Shown: positions 53,595 through 62,760 of the stretch, in pieces | Position numbering within the stretch: the stretch's first letter is position 1 | Layout of the letters: the number at the start of each line of letters is the position of its first letter | Assembly (NCBI RefSeq): GCF_900167455.1 | Contig: NZ_FUWJ01000002.1 | Location: forward strand, 620,305 to 684,304 | Reading direction: 5' to 3' | Source of the DNA: Enhydrobacter aerosaccus | GTDB lineage: Bacteria > Pseudomonadota > Alphaproteobacteria > Reyranellales > Reyranellaceae | DNA length: 64,000 nt | Translations under genes and position numbers: made by a program | Notes under the pieces: model-generated | The model's input: the letters and a program-made list of their open reading frames with translations, nothing else | Databases searched by the model: none | Told to the model about the DNA's origin: nothing

Positions 53595-54674
53595 ATGCGT
53601 GCCAAGGATCACGAGACCGAACATCACGACGCCAGGAATTGCGAGGATCGCGCGCAGTCTTCCTCCCACGACCGCGCTTCCCGTCGATCGGTTGTTGCCG
53701 GCGCCACGACGGGGCTGGCGGCGATGGCGCTGGCGGGTGCCGCAGGCGCACAGCCGGCCCGGGTTAACCAGGCGTCGGCGCCCACGGCGGGGCCTGCCCT
53801 GAAGAATCCCGTTACGGAGTATCCGCGACCGCCGTTCGAGAAGCAGCAGCAGCCCTGGCCCGGTCTCGCCAGCAAGATGACGCCGCGGCCAGATCATGGC
53901 GAGCAGAGCTACAAGGGCTCCGGACGACTGGCGGGTCGCAAGGCCCTGATCACCGGCGGGGATTCGGGCATGGGGCGCGCGGCCGCGATCGCCTTTGCGC
54001 GGGAAGGCGCAGACGTCGCCATCAACTACCTTGCTGCCGAAGAGCCGGACGCGGCGGAGGTCGAACATTTCATCACCGCGGCCGGACGCAAGGCGGTGAA
54101 ATTGCCTGGAGACATCCGGAACGAGGCCTTCTGCGCCAAGCTGGTGTCCGACGCTGCGCGAGAACTCGGCGGCCTCGACATTCTGGTCAACAATGCCGCG
54201 CGCCAAATATCGCAGAACTCCATTCTCGACATCACCACCCAGCAGTTCGACGATACGTTCAAGACGAACGTCTACGCCATGTTCTGGATCACCAAGGCCG
54301 CCGTGCCCCTGATGAAGCCCGGCGCCACCATCATCAACACGGCGTCGATCAACGCTTACGATCCGAGCGAGAACATCGTGGATTATGCCGCCACCAAAGG
54401 CGCCATCATGATCTTCAGCAAGGGTCTCGCAAAGCAGCTCGCGTCGAAGGGCATTCGCGTCAACGCCGTGGCGCCGGGCCCGGTCTGGACCCCGCTTCAG
54501 GTCACTGGCGGGCAGCCGACGGACAAGCTACCGCAATTCGGCGGCAACACACCGATGGGACGTCCTGGCCAGCCGGCCGAGCTGGCCCCTCTTTACGTTC
54601 TGCTGGCGTCGGACGAATCGAGCTATTCCACAGGCCAGGTTTTCGCGGCGGTCGGTGGCCGCGGCGGACCGTAA
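53595..54674 (+). CDS. Short-chain dehydrogenase with twin-arginine signal (YghA-like)
   Basis: 359 residues. Residues 26-55 carry a Tat-type signal, RASRRSVVAGATTGLAAMAL followed by AGAAGAQPA. The mature part starts with a Pro-rich lead (PFEKQQQPWPG) and then an SDR domain: cofactor motif ITGGDSGMGRA, NNAA, catalytic Ser in INTASINAYD and Tyr-x3-Lys in VDYAATKGA. Relatives such as YghA reduce aldehydes with NAD(P)H and belong to stress loci. Export of an NAD(P)-binding enzyme is unusual; if processed, its cofactor would be bound before Tat transport. ATG 53595 follows GGAG. Confidence 0.88.
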   Translation: MRAKDHETEHHDARNCEDRAQSSSHDRASRRSVVAGATTGLAAMALAGAAGAQPARVNQASAPTAGPALKNPVTEYPRPPFEKQQQPWPGLASKMTPRPDHGEQSYKGSGRLAGRKALITGGDSGMGRAAAIAFAREGADVAINYLAAEEPDAAEVEHFITAAGRKAVKLPGDIRNEAFCAKLVSDAARELGGLDILVNNAARQISQNSILDITTQQFDDTFKTNVYAMFWITKAAVPLMKPGATIINTASINAYDPSENIVDYAATKGAIMIFSKGLAKQLASKGIRVNAVAPGPVWTPLQVTGGQPTDKLPQFGGNTPMGRPGQPAELAPLYVLLASDESSYSTGQVFAAVGGRGGP

Positions 54675-54680
54675 GGGTGC

Positions 54681-55538
54681 TCAGTCGGCTGCTTTCGCAG
54701 CCGCCTGCCGGCGGGCAAGCCATTCGCCCATGGCCTGTTCCATGGTCATGAACGCAGCGCCGCCGGCTGCCAGACGCTTGATCAGCCGCTCCAGCATCAT
54801 CATACGGTGACCGCGCCCGATGACGTGCGGATGGAACGTGTAGGTCAGAATGCCGAAGTCGGGGCAGACCTCGGTCATGTAGGTGAAGTCGTCGACGAAA
54901 TTCTCGAGAACGGCATTGGCATTCATCAAGCCGGCCTGAATCGAGCCGTTCGGATTGCGCATGTATTCGAAGTGGGGAAAATCATCGAGTGACCAGCTGA
55001 TCGGCATCTCGATCAAGGGCGTCTCGCGACCGCGCACGAACGGCTCCTTGAGTTCGACCACGTCACCCTGGCGCGCATAATAGCAATCGTAGTCGTGCCC
55101 CATCAACGAGCTGTCATATTGGATGCCGTGCTTGAGGAGCAGTTCGATCGAATGGGGTGAGAGATCCCAGGCCGGGGAGCGATAGCCGCGTGCATATCTT
55201 CCACTCACGCGCCTGATCGAATCGTTACCCCGGACGATCTCTTCCTCCTCCTCCTCACGGGACAGCGTTACCGGCAGGCGGTGCGTCCAGCCGTGATGCG
55301 CCAGCTCGTGACCGGTCTCCACGTAGGGCATGACTGCCTGCGGCGAACTGTCGATCGTGTGGCCGGGCGTGAAGAAGGTGGCTTTGATGTCGTACCTGGC
55401 CAGCAATGCGACCAGCCGCGGAATCACAACCATATCGTACTCACCGCGCGAGACCGCCGTCGGCGACGTCAGGCCTCGGGCGATGAAGCCGGACAAATGA
55501 TCGTGATCGAAAGTCAGACAGACGATATGGCGGCCCAT
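54681..55538 (-). CDS. Polysaccharide deacetylase family protein
   Basis: 285-residue NodB-fold hydrolase. Motif 1 is LTFDHDHLSG (catalytic base and metal Asp), motif 2 is HELAHHGWTHRLP, followed by GYRSPAWDLS and TYTFHPHVIGRGHRM. A run of six Glu (EEEEEE) lies near residue 98. No signal peptide, so like the deacetylase at 43.3 kb it may act on a small amide in the cytoplasm. ATG 55538 follows GGGAGGGTGAC. Convergent with the SDR gene (6 bases apart). Confidence 0.85.
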   Translation of the reverse strand: MGRHIVCLTFDHDHLSGFIARGLTSPTAVSRGEYDMVVIPRLVALLARYDIKATFFTPGHTIDSSPQAVMPYVETGHELAHHGWTHRLPVTLSREEEEEEIVRGNDSIRRVSGRYARGYRSPAWDLSPHSIELLLKHGIQYDSSLMGHDYDCYYARQGDVVELKEPFVRGRETPLIEMPISWSLDDFPHFEYMRNPNGSIQAGLMNANAVLENFVDDFTYMTEVCPDFGILTYTFHPHVIGRGHRMMMLERLIKRLAAGGAAFMTMEQAMGEWLARRQAAAKAAD

Positions 55539-55615
55539 GTCACCCTCCCGCTGGAAGAGCACGGAGCATATCGGGCTCTCCCGGACCGGTCACGACAGAT
55601 GCAGCGGTACGGCGA

Positions 55616-56479
55616 TCAGGGCTTCAGCAGGTAAGGTTTGGCCTCGCGGTCATAGTCGGCATAGCCCAGCGTCGTCCGCAGTTCCGCCGGCGCCATGGCG
55701 CTCTTGGCCTCTGCCTCCCCCGCTGCGAGCGCGGCGAGCCCAGCCTTCATGCCGGCGGCGGCCGGAGCCAGCATTGCGGTCGGATAGGTACCGATCTTGA
55801 AGCCGAGCGCCGCAGCCTCCTTCTGTGACGGCGTCGCGCGGGGTGCACCTGGCGACAGGACCACGAAGGATGGCTTTCCCTTCGCCGCCGCCACAGCGCG
55901 CCGGATCTCTCCTTCGTCCGCCGGCGAATCGAGGAAGAGGATGTCGGCCCCCTCCTCGACATACATCTCGATGCGCGCAACCGCTTCGTCGATGCCCTGC
56001 GTCGGGCGGCAATCGGTGCGGGCGAGCACCAGGATGCCCGAGTCCTTGGCCGCGGCCACGGCGGCCCGGATTTTCATGCGCGCCTCCTCGCGCGGCAGGC
56101 AGGGCTTGCCGGCGGCAGTCAGGGCGCGCGGCGTGATCTTGTCTTCGATCAGGATTGCCGCGGCGCCGGCCCGGCCATAGGCCCGGACGGTACGCTGAAC
56201 ATTCATCGCGTTGCCATAGCCGTGATCGCCATCGGCGAGGACGAGCAGATCGGGCGCGGCGCCGCGCACCATGTTGAAGGCGTCGAACATCTCGCCAAAC
56301 GAAATAAGATCGAGGTCGGGCCCACCGAGCCGGCTGGCGGCGACACAGGAGCCGGACAGAAACGCCGTCTTGAAGCCGGCCGCGGCCGTCAGTTTCGCGG
56401 TAAGGCCGTCCCACACCGCCGGCATCACGACAAAGCCGGGCTCGGCAAGCAGGGCGCGCAGTCGATCGGGAGCAGTCAT
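55616..56479 (-). CDS. Isocitrate lyase/PEP mutase superfamily protein
   Basis: 287-residue (alpha/beta)8 enzyme. Characteristic sequence: MPAVWDGLTAKLTAAAGFKTAFLSG, ADGDHGYGNAMNVQRTV with metal-binding Asp, LIEDKITPRA and VLARTDCRPTQGIDEAV. The group includes oxaloacetate decarboxylases, 2-methylisocitrate lyases and carboxyphosphonoenolpyruvate enzymes; the KKCGH-type lyase signature is absent (EDKITPRAL instead), favouring the decarboxylase-like branch. ATG 56479 follows GGAAGGA. Diverges from the next gene. Confidence 0.88.
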   Translation of the reverse strand: MTAPDRLRALLAEPGFVVMPAVWDGLTAKLTAAAGFKTAFLSGSCVAASRLGGPDLDLISFGEMFDAFNMVRGAAPDLLVLADGDHGYGNAMNVQRTVRAYGRAGAAAILIEDKITPRALTAAGKPCLPREEARMKIRAAVAAAKDSGILVLARTDCRPTQGIDEAVARIEMYVEEGADILFLDSPADEGEIRRAVAAAKGKPSFVVLSPGAPRATPSQKEAAALGFKIGTYPTAMLAPAAAGMKAGLAALAAGEAEAKSAMAPAELRTTLGYADYDREAKPYLLKP

Positions 56480-56605
56480 CTCGTGGTCCTTCCTGAGCGG
56501 GTGCGGGACCATAGGCTGCCCCCGATGCAAACGCCAAGCACTTGACCGTCCCGGTCTCACTCCGCATCGTCTGTCAAAATAAGAGAGTCTGGGAAGGAAA
56601 CACCG

Positions 56606-57856
56606 ATGAACGGCACGCGCGGGGCGAAGGTCGCCTGGACGCCGTCGGCGACGCTGCCCAAGCAGCGAGTCTCTTTCGCCACGGTCGGTTACGAGGAAAT
56701 GGTGGCCCGTGCCCGACGCCTTTCGCCCGTCATCGCGCAGCGGGCCGAGGCATGCGAGCGCTTGCGACGCCTCCCGGACGAGACCGAACAGGACCTTCAC
56801 ACCGCGGGGCTGTTCCGGATGGTCCAGCCGACGCGCGTCGGCGGCGCGGAGCTCGATGTCGGCATCTTCATCGACACCTGCACCGAGATCGCCAGGGTCT
56901 GCCCTTCGACGGCCTGGAATCTCGGCAACCTCGCCAGCCATCACTGGATGCTGGGCTATTTCCCACCAGAGACGCAGGACGAACTGTGGGATGCATCACC
57001 GGACGTGCTGATCGCAACGTCGCTGGTCTTCCCCGCCGGGCGCGGCCGGAAGGTCGATGGCGGCTACGAGATCTCCGGACGATGGCCACTGTCGTCGGGG
57101 GTCGACAACTCCGACTGGAACATGCTCGCCTTCATGGTCCGCGAGCGCGACGACGGCCCCCCCATCGATCAGCGTCTGGCGCTCGTCCATCGCTCGCAGT
57201 ACGAGATCATCGACACATGGCACGCGGTCGGCTTGTCGGGCACGGGCTCGAAGGACGTTGCCATCAAGAGCCTGTTCGTGCCCGAGCGGCGCACGCTCTC
57301 AGCCTGGGACCTGAGCGGACGTCCGCATCCGGGCCTCGCCGTGAACAAGACACCCTTGTTCCGGCTGCCGATGCTTGCCCTCGGCCCCTATATCCTTTCG
57401 GGAGTGATGCTCGGCTGCGCACGCGGTGCCTATGAGTCGGCCGTCGGCGGGGCGCGCAAACGCAATGCGACGATGACTGGCCTTCCCGTGGGCGCGAGCC
57501 AGTCGGTTCAGATCAAGGTCGCCGAAGCAGGGGCGCGAATCGATGCCGCCGAACTGCTCATGCGGAACGTCTGCGAGCATGCAATGACGGCGGCCCGCAC
57601 CGGTGCCGAGCCGGCGCATGAAGACAAGGTCCGCTATCGCCGCGACGCGTTCTTCTCCGTTCGCATGTGCCTCGAAGCCGTCGACATCTTGATGGGGATC
57701 GCGGGTTCGGGCGGACTCTATCTCGGCAGCAGCATGCAGCGTCTGTTCCGGGACGCACACGCCGCCAACGCCCATGTGATGTTCTCGCCGGACGTCCAGG
57801 GCGCGATCTTCGGCCAGCACGCCCTCGGTCTTTCAGGGCCGCCGCCAGTTCTATGA
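56606..57856 (+). CDS. Acyl-CoA-dehydrogenase-fold flavin monooxygenase
   Basis: 416 residues with the acyl-CoA dehydrogenase fold. It lacks the catalytic Glu region of true dehydrogenases and is closer to two-component monooxygenases such as HsaA/DszC and HpaH-like enzymes: LHTAGLFRMVQPTRVGGAELD, CPSTAWNLGNLASHHWMLGYF, HAVGLSGTGSKDVAI, and RLFRDAHAANAHVMFSPD. It would need a partner flavin reductase, not found here. ATG 56606 is preceded by GGGAAGGAAAC. It precedes the ABC binding-protein gene by 65 bases, so the transported compound may be its substrate. Confidence 0.85.
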   Translation: MNGTRGAKVAWTPSATLPKQRVSFATVGYEEMVARARRLSPVIAQRAEACERLRRLPDETEQDLHTAGLFRMVQPTRVGGAELDVGIFIDTCTEIARVCPSTAWNLGNLASHHWMLGYFPPETQDELWDASPDVLIATSLVFPAGRGRKVDGGYEISGRWPLSSGVDNSDWNMLAFMVRERDDGPPIDQRLALVHRSQYEIIDTWHAVGLSGTGSKDVAIKSLFVPERRTLSAWDLSGRPHPGLAVNKTPLFRLPMLALGPYILSGVMLGCARGAYESAVGGARKRNATMTGLPVGASQSVQIKVAEAGARIDAAELLMRNVCEHAMTAARTGAEPAHEDKVRYRRDAFFSVRMCLEAVDILMGIAGSGGLYLGSSMQRLFRDAHAANAHVMFSPDVQGAIFGQHALGLSGPPPVL

Positions 57857-57921
57857 CAAGGCATCTGTAGGAGTGGCAACGAGTAGCAACGCGTTCACAC
57901 ATCATAAACGGGAGGAAGGTC

Positions 57922-59178
57922 ATGCGTATGGAGCGTCGAACGTTCGGAAAGCTGGCCGTTGCCGGTACTGCCGCGAGCATCATTGGCAAGGCGAGTGCGC
58001 AGAACAAACCCCTGACCATCGGCTTCGGCATGGCCCTCACCGGCAGCCTGGCCCCCAATGGCAAATCGGCGCTGCTTGGCATGCAGATCTGGGAGGAAGA
58101 CGTCAATGCGCGCGGCGGATTGCTCGGACGCCCCGTGAAGCTCGTCTACTACGACGACGCTTCCAACCCCTCGAACGTTCCCGGCATCTACACGAAGCTC
58201 CTCGACGTCGATAAGGTCGACATCGTCACCAGCGGATACGCGACCAACATGGTGGCACCGGCAATGCCGATCGTGATGCAGCACGACCGCACCTTCTTCT
58301 CGCTGCTGGGGCTCGCGGTGAACTCCGAGTTCCACTATCCGCGCTACTTTTCGATCACTCCCACGGGAGGACCGAACCCGAAGGAGTCCTTCTCCCAAGG
58401 CTTCTTCGCCGTCGCCATGGAACAGAACCCCAAGCCGCAGACCGTCGCCCTTACGGGCGCCGACGCCGAGTTCCCGCGCAATGCCCTCGACGGCGTGCGG
58501 GCACAGCTGAAGAAGCTCGGGCTCAAGATCGTCTACGACAAGACCTACCCGCCCAACACCGCCGACTACACACCGGTCGTTCGCGCGGTCGCGGCCACAA
58601 ATCCTGATATCTATTTCTCGGCTTCCTACCCGGCTGACACGGTGGGCATCATCCGCGCCGCGCACGAGATCGGCTTCAAGCCGAAGCTGTTCGGCGGCGG
58701 CATGGTTGGCCTGCAGGCCACGGCCATCAAGACGCAGCTCGGCCCGCTGTTGAACGGCATCGTCACCTATGATTTCTGGCTGCCCTGGGCCGGCTTCGCG
58801 ACTGATGAAGGCCGCGAACTCATCAAGAAGTACCAGGCCCGGTCGGCGGCCGCGGGCGTCGATCTCCTGGGTTATTACCTGCCGCCCTTCGGTTATGCGC
58901 TGTGCCAGGTCGTGGAGCAGGCCGTGAAGGCGACCGGCGGCACCAACGACGACAAGCTGGCCGAGTATGCGCGCAAGAACACCTTCAAGACCGTGGCCGG
59001 CGATATCCGCTTCAATGCCGAGGGCGAGTGGGAGGAATCGCAGGTCATGGCGGTGCAGTTCCAGGGCATCACCAGCAACTCGGTCGATCAGTTCCGCGAT
59101 CCCAAGACGGAGGTGATCCTGTGGCCAACCAAGTACCGGACCGGCAATATCATCTATCCCTACGATCCCAGTAAGTAG
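57922..59178 (+). CDS. Branched-chain-type ABC transporter substrate-binding protein
   Basis: 418-residue periplasmic binding protein of the amino-acid/amide type. The N-terminus (MRMERRTFGKLAVAGTAASI) is a probable Tat signal ending near ASAQN. The mature part has IGFGMALTGSLAPNGKSALLG and LVYYDDASNPSNVPGIYTKL, typical of LivJ-like proteins with non-amino-acid ligands. ATG 57922 follows AGGAAGG; ATG 57928 is an alternative. It faces the livFGMH genes, which should encode its permease. Confidence 0.92.
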   Translation: MRMERRTFGKLAVAGTAASIIGKASAQNKPLTIGFGMALTGSLAPNGKSALLGMQIWEEDVNARGGLLGRPVKLVYYDDASNPSNVPGIYTKLLDVDKVDIVTSGYATNMVAPAMPIVMQHDRTFFSLLGLAVNSEFHYPRYFSITPTGGPNPKESFSQGFFAVAMEQNPKPQTVALTGADAEFPRNALDGVRAQLKKLGLKIVYDKTYPPNTADYTPVVRAVAATNPDIYFSASYPADTVGIIRAAHEIGFKPKLFGGGMVGLQATAIKTQLGPLLNGIVTYDFWLPWAGFATDEGRELIKKYQARSAAAGVDLLGYYLPPFGYALCQVVEQAVKATGGTNDDKLAEYARKNTFKTVAGDIRFNAEGEWEESQVMAVQFQGITSNSVDQFRDPKTEVILWPTKYRTGNIIYPYDPSK

Positions 59179-59186
59179 CGATGGCT

Positions 59187-59212
59187 GGGCGCGCCGACGG
59201 AGCGGCGCGCCC
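59187..59212. terminator. Hairpin between convergent binding-protein and livF genes
   Basis: Inverted repeat GGGCGCGCC/GGCGCGCCC with an 8-base loop fills most of the 35-base gap. It lacks a U-tract on both strands, so it may be a weak or Rho-assisted bidirectional terminator, or an mRNA-end stabiliser. Confidence 0.55.
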
Positions 59213-59213
59213 C

Positions 59214-59945
59214 TCAAGCGCCGAGATAGAATTCCCGGATCAACTCGTTGTTGTTCAGCGCTTCCGCCGACTCTCCGGCGAAAGCGATACGGCCATGCAC
59301 GATCACATAGCCGCGGTCGGCGATGCGCACGGCCTGGGTGAAGTTCTGTTCGGCCATCAGGACGGTGAGATTGAAGCCCTCCTTCAGCTCCTTGATCTTG
59401 TCGATCGTTCGACTGACCAGCAGCGGTGCCAGCCCGACCGATGGCTCGTCGATCAGCAGGATGCGAGGCGAGGACATCAGCGCCCGAGCCAAGGCCAGCA
59501 TCTGCTGCTCGCCGCCGCTCATGCTGCCGGCGAGCTGGCGCGATCTTTCCTTCAGGCGTGGAAAGGTCTCGAAGCAGAAGTCCAGGTTGCGGGCAATGGC
59601 TGGCCTCGCGGTCGGCCGATAGGCCCCCAGCAGCAAGTTCTCGGTCACCGTCTGCTTGGGGAACAGACGCCGGCCCTCCGGGACGAAGGCGATCCCGAGA
59701 TCGACGATCTCCTCCGTCGATCGGCCGACGAGCTCGTGCGAAGCGCCGTCGATCGTCGCCATGATGCTTCCGGAGGAAGGCCGGACAATGCCCATGATGG
59801 CCTTCATCAAGGTCGACTTGCCGTTACCGTTGGTCCCCAGCAGCGCCACCGTCTGGCCCGCCCCCACGGTCAACGAGACGTCCTCCAGCACCCGCACGGC
59901 ACCGTAGCCCGCATCGACGTTCGAGACTGTCAGGCTACTCGCCAA
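59214..59945 (-). CDS. livF: Branched-chain-type ABC transporter ATP-binding protein LivF
   Basis: 243-residue ATPase. Walker A is LLGTNGNGKSTLMKA, signature MSGGEQQMLALARAL, Walker B ILLIDEPSVGLAP; IAFVPEGRRLFPKQTV is the LivF-type Q-loop. Start TTG 59945 overlaps the livG end by 11 bases. Last gene of livHMGF. Works at the inner membrane with LivG on the LivHM channel. Confidence 0.93.
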   Translation of the reverse strand: MASSLTVSNVDAGYGAVRVLEDVSLTVGAGQTVALLGTNGNGKSTLMKAIMGIVRPSSGSIMATIDGASHELVGRSTEEIVDLGIAFVPEGRRLFPKQTVTENLLLGAYRPTARPAIARNLDFCFETFPRLKERSRQLAGSMSGGEQQMLALARALMSSPRILLIDEPSVGLAPLLVSRTIDKIKELKEGFNLTVLMAEQNFTQAVRIADRGYVIVHGRIAFAGESAEALNNNELIREFYLGA

Positions 59946-60669
59946 GGTAGGCCCTCACGACTTCGGCATTGCGCACCACATCCTTGGGAGCGCCATCGGC
60001 AATCTTTCGGCCGGCGACCAGGACGACCAGACGCTGCGACAGCTCCATCACCGCCCGCATGATGTGCTCGATCATGATCACCGTCACACCCTGACGATTG
60101 AGTCGGAACAGCAATGCGATGATCTCGTCCACTTCGGTGTGGGACAGGCCGGCCATCACCTCGTCGGCAAACAGCAGTTTGGGCTGCGCCGCCATGGCCC
60201 GCGCGAGTTCGAGTTTGCGCATTTCGATCTGGGTGAGGTCGCGCGGCAGGCGATCGGCCTTCTCCGCCAATCCGACCTCCGCCAGCAGATCGAGGCAGCG
60301 CGCTTCGATTTCCGTTCCAGTGAGCGCCTGGCCGCCCCGGGCATTGACCGCGTAGAGGATCGGAATGCGCAGGTTTTCCGCGAGCGACAGGGTGGTGAAG
60401 GGCCGCGGAAGCTGGAAGCTGCGGGCCAGCCCACTGCGCGTGCGCTCGTGGGCCGTCAGGCGATCCAACGCCTTGCCGCCGAACCGGACCTGGCCCATGT
60501 CGTGCCGCAGTGTGCCACAGATGCAATTGACGAGTGTCGACTTGCCCGAGCCGTTGGGCCCGATCAGCCCCAGCCGCTCGCCCTCCTGGACCTCGAGGTC
60601 GATATCCTGCAAGGCCGTGAAGCCGCCGAAGCGCTTGCCGAGTCCGGCGATCTCGAGCAGCGCCGTCAC
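59935..60669 (-). CDS. livG: Branched-chain-type ABC transporter ATP-binding protein LivG
   Basis: 244-residue ATPase. Walker A GPNGSGKSTLVNCI, signature-like region RDLTQIEMRKLELARAMA, in which the LSGGQ is degenerate (LTQIE), Walker B LLFADEVMAGLSH and MIEHIMRAVMEL. The degenerate signature is common in this group. Start GTG 60669 overlaps the livM stop (GTGA). Confidence 0.92.
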   Translation of the reverse strand: MTALLEIAGLGKRFGGFTALQDIDLEVQEGERLGLIGPNGSGKSTLVNCICGTLRHDMGQVRFGGKALDRLTAHERTRSGLARSFQLPRPFTTLSLAENLRIPILYAVNARGGQALTGTEIEARCLDLLAEVGLAEKADRLPRDLTQIEMRKLELARAMAAQPKLLFADEVMAGLSHTEVDEIIALLFRLNRQGVTVIMIEHIMRAVMELSQRLVVLVAGRKIADGAPKDVVRNAEVVRAYLGE

Positions 60670-61643
60670 CGCTTCCTCCGAAACAGGCCGACGATGCCCT
60701 CGGGCGCGGCGATGACGAAGGCGACCATGAGCACGCCGGCCACCAGAACGTTGGCCGCCGACGAGATCGTCACTCTGATGTATTCCTGAAGCCCGCCGAC
60801 CAGCACCGCACCGACGACCGGTCCAAGCCAGCTCGACGTGCCGCCAATCAGCGGCATGGCGATGGCATTGACGGCGTAGTTCAGGCTGAAGCCGGACGCA
60901 GGATCGAGATAGGTGACGTAATAGGGCAGTGGCGCGCCGGCCATGCCCATGAAGCCGCCGGAAAGCACCGTCGCGATGAGCTTCAACTTCAGGGTCGGCA
61001 CCCCCGACGCTTCCGCCGCTCCCTCATCGTCGCGAATAGCGGCGAACCCGTAGCCCAGCGCCGAGTGCTCGATCGCACGAGCCGTCGCCACGGCGATGAC
61101 GCAAAGGCCCAGCATGACCAGAAACAGGTACTGGATGTAGTCACCACCGATCAGCGGCGCCATGCGCGGCCGCAGCACATAGGCACCGCGAGCGCCGCCG
61201 ACGAAGTCCCAGTTGGTGATCAAGGTCTGCACCACCACCGCCAACGCCAGCGTCGCGATCGAGAAGAACACACCGCGCAGGCGCAGGGTCAGATACCCCA
61301 TGCCCAAGCCGACAAGTCCCGCCAGCGCGCCGCCGATGATGACCATCGCCGGCAGCGGCAGCGACGGTACCACCTTGTAGAGGAACACGCTGGAATAGGC
61401 GCCGATGGCGAAGAAGGCGGTAATGCCGAAATTCACGTAACCGGTATAGCCGCCGAGGATGTTCCACGCCGTCCCGAGGACGATGTATTGCAGCACCACA
61501 TAGCCCGCGAAAAAGGCATAGCTGATGTTGAGCCAGCGCCCGAAGGCGAACAGGGCGCCGGCGACAACGAGCAGCGCGAGCAGAAAGGGAACGCCGCGCA
61601 TGACCGGCGCAGCACTGGTTGGTTTATCGGCCAAGGATACCAC
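60666..61643 (-). CDS. livM: Branched-chain-type ABC transporter permease LivM
   Basis: 325-residue inner-membrane permease with about nine hydrophobic segments. The family core NILGGYTGYVNFGITAFFAIGAYSS lies near residue 65, and AIRDDEGAAEASGVPTLKLK is the EAA-like coupling loop. Start GTG 61643 overlaps the livH end by 20 bases; a later ATG at 61601 (MRGVPFLL) is an alternative start that would not overlap. Confidence 0.92.
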   Translation of the reverse strand: MVSLADKPTSAAPVMRGVPFLLALLVVAGALFAFGRWLNISYAFFAGYVVLQYIVLGTAWNILGGYTGYVNFGITAFFAIGAYSSVFLYKVVPSLPLPAMVIIGGALAGLVGLGMGYLTLRLRGVFFSIATLALAVVVQTLITNWDFVGGARGAYVLRPRMAPLIGGDYIQYLFLVMLGLCVIAVATARAIEHSALGYGFAAIRDDEGAAEASGVPTLKLKLIATVLSGGFMGMAGAPLPYYVTYLDPASGFSLNYAVNAIAMPLIGGTSSWLGPVVGAVLVGGLQEYIRVTISSAANVLVAGVLMVAFVIAAPEGIVGLFRRKR

Positions 61644-62499
61644 TGGGCCGCACCGCTAAAGTTACGAGGAGAACGCCGAACGAGACGGCGGGCGCCCAGG
61701 ACGGGCCGAAGAAGGTCGCCGTCAGGCTCTCGACGACACCGAGCGTGACCGCCGCGATCACCATGCCGGAAAAGCTGCCAAGCCCGCCAAGAACGCAGAT
61801 GGCAAACACCCGACCGATATATTCGCGGCCGATCGACGGTTCGACCGGCTGGATGATGATCAGGATCGCGCCGGCGATGGCCGCCGTCGCGAACGAGAGG
61901 CCGAACGCCATGCGCTTGATCCGGGTCGGATTGGCCGCCATCAGCCGCAGAGCCAGCTGATCCTGGGCAACGGCCTCGATGGCCCGGCCGGTAAAGCTGC
62001 GGCGCAGGAACATCTGCAGTCCGATCACCATCAGCATCGACACCAGGAACGGCACGAGGAGACGGAGGGGCAGTTCGAGGAAACCGAGATGCAGGCTGGG
62101 CCCGATATAGACCGCTTGGACCAAGCGGTAGTCGACGCCGAAAATCAGGACCAACGCGACTTCGGTGATGAACATGAGACCGAAGAAGAAGGATAGCCCG
62201 CGCAAGGACTGATCCTGCCGACGCTCGAACGAGACGTAATAGACCTGGTAGACAGCGACACCGAGCAGATAGAAGGCCGGCAGCGCAATCACCGCCGTCA
62301 ATAGCGGATCGAGGCCGAGAACCGTGTTCGCCAGATAGGCGACATAGGATCCCAACAGGATGAAGGCCGGATGGGCGATGTTGACGATATCCAGCATGCC
62401 GAAGGAGATCGCCACGCCCGTCGAGACGGCGGCGTAAAAGCCCCCCAGCAATATCCCGGATACAATCGCGTTCACCAACAGGCCGAGCGATCCATCCAT
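61624..62499 (-). CDS. livH: Branched-chain-type ABC transporter permease LivH
   Basis: 291-residue inner-membrane permease. Typical opening NAIVSGILLGGFYAAVSTGVAISFGMLDIVNIAHPAF, and the EAA-like loop AIEAVAQDQLALRLMAANPTRIK. First gene of livHMGF, with the ATG at 62499 preceded by a small palindrome TGGATCAGTCCA (62501-62512) but only a weak ribosome-binding site. Diverges from the GMC oxidoreductase across 261 bases that must hold both promoters. Confidence 0.92.
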   Translation of the reverse strand: MDGSLGLLVNAIVSGILLGGFYAAVSTGVAISFGMLDIVNIAHPAFILLGSYVAYLANTVLGLDPLLTAVIALPAFYLLGVAVYQVYYVSFERRQDQSLRGLSFFFGLMFITEVALVLIFGVDYRLVQAVYIGPSLHLGFLELPLRLLVPFLVSMLMVIGLQMFLRRSFTGRAIEAVAQDQLALRLMAANPTRIKRMAFGLSFATAAIAGAILIIIQPVEPSIGREYIGRVFAICVLGGLGSFSGMVIAAVTLGVVESLTATFFGPSWAPAVSFGVLLVTLAVRPSGILGR

Positions 62500-62760
62500 G
62501 GTGGATCAGTCCACGCGCGCGCCGACGAAACGGCAGAGCCGCTGCGACATTGATCTTCCTCCCGGTACGCGGCGATTTGCTCGCCTTTCTGACGGCAGTG
62601 TGCGCTCGGCGAGGGACGCTTGCCTAGTACCGATTTTCATTAGCGCGTCGTTTTTGCGTCCCTGCCCAGTGATTCCCACGGTAAAAGAGGCGGTCTGGCT
62701 GCCCGGGCGAAAGCAGTCCCCGAGAAGTCACAAGCATGGGAAGTGGAGGAAGGGCGTCGG

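Noticed and set aside
57880..57900. Sigma-54-like TGGCAA...GC sequence before the ABC binding-protein gene
   Set aside because: The spacing between GG and GC is 9 instead of 10 bases and the -12 part does not match TTGC.
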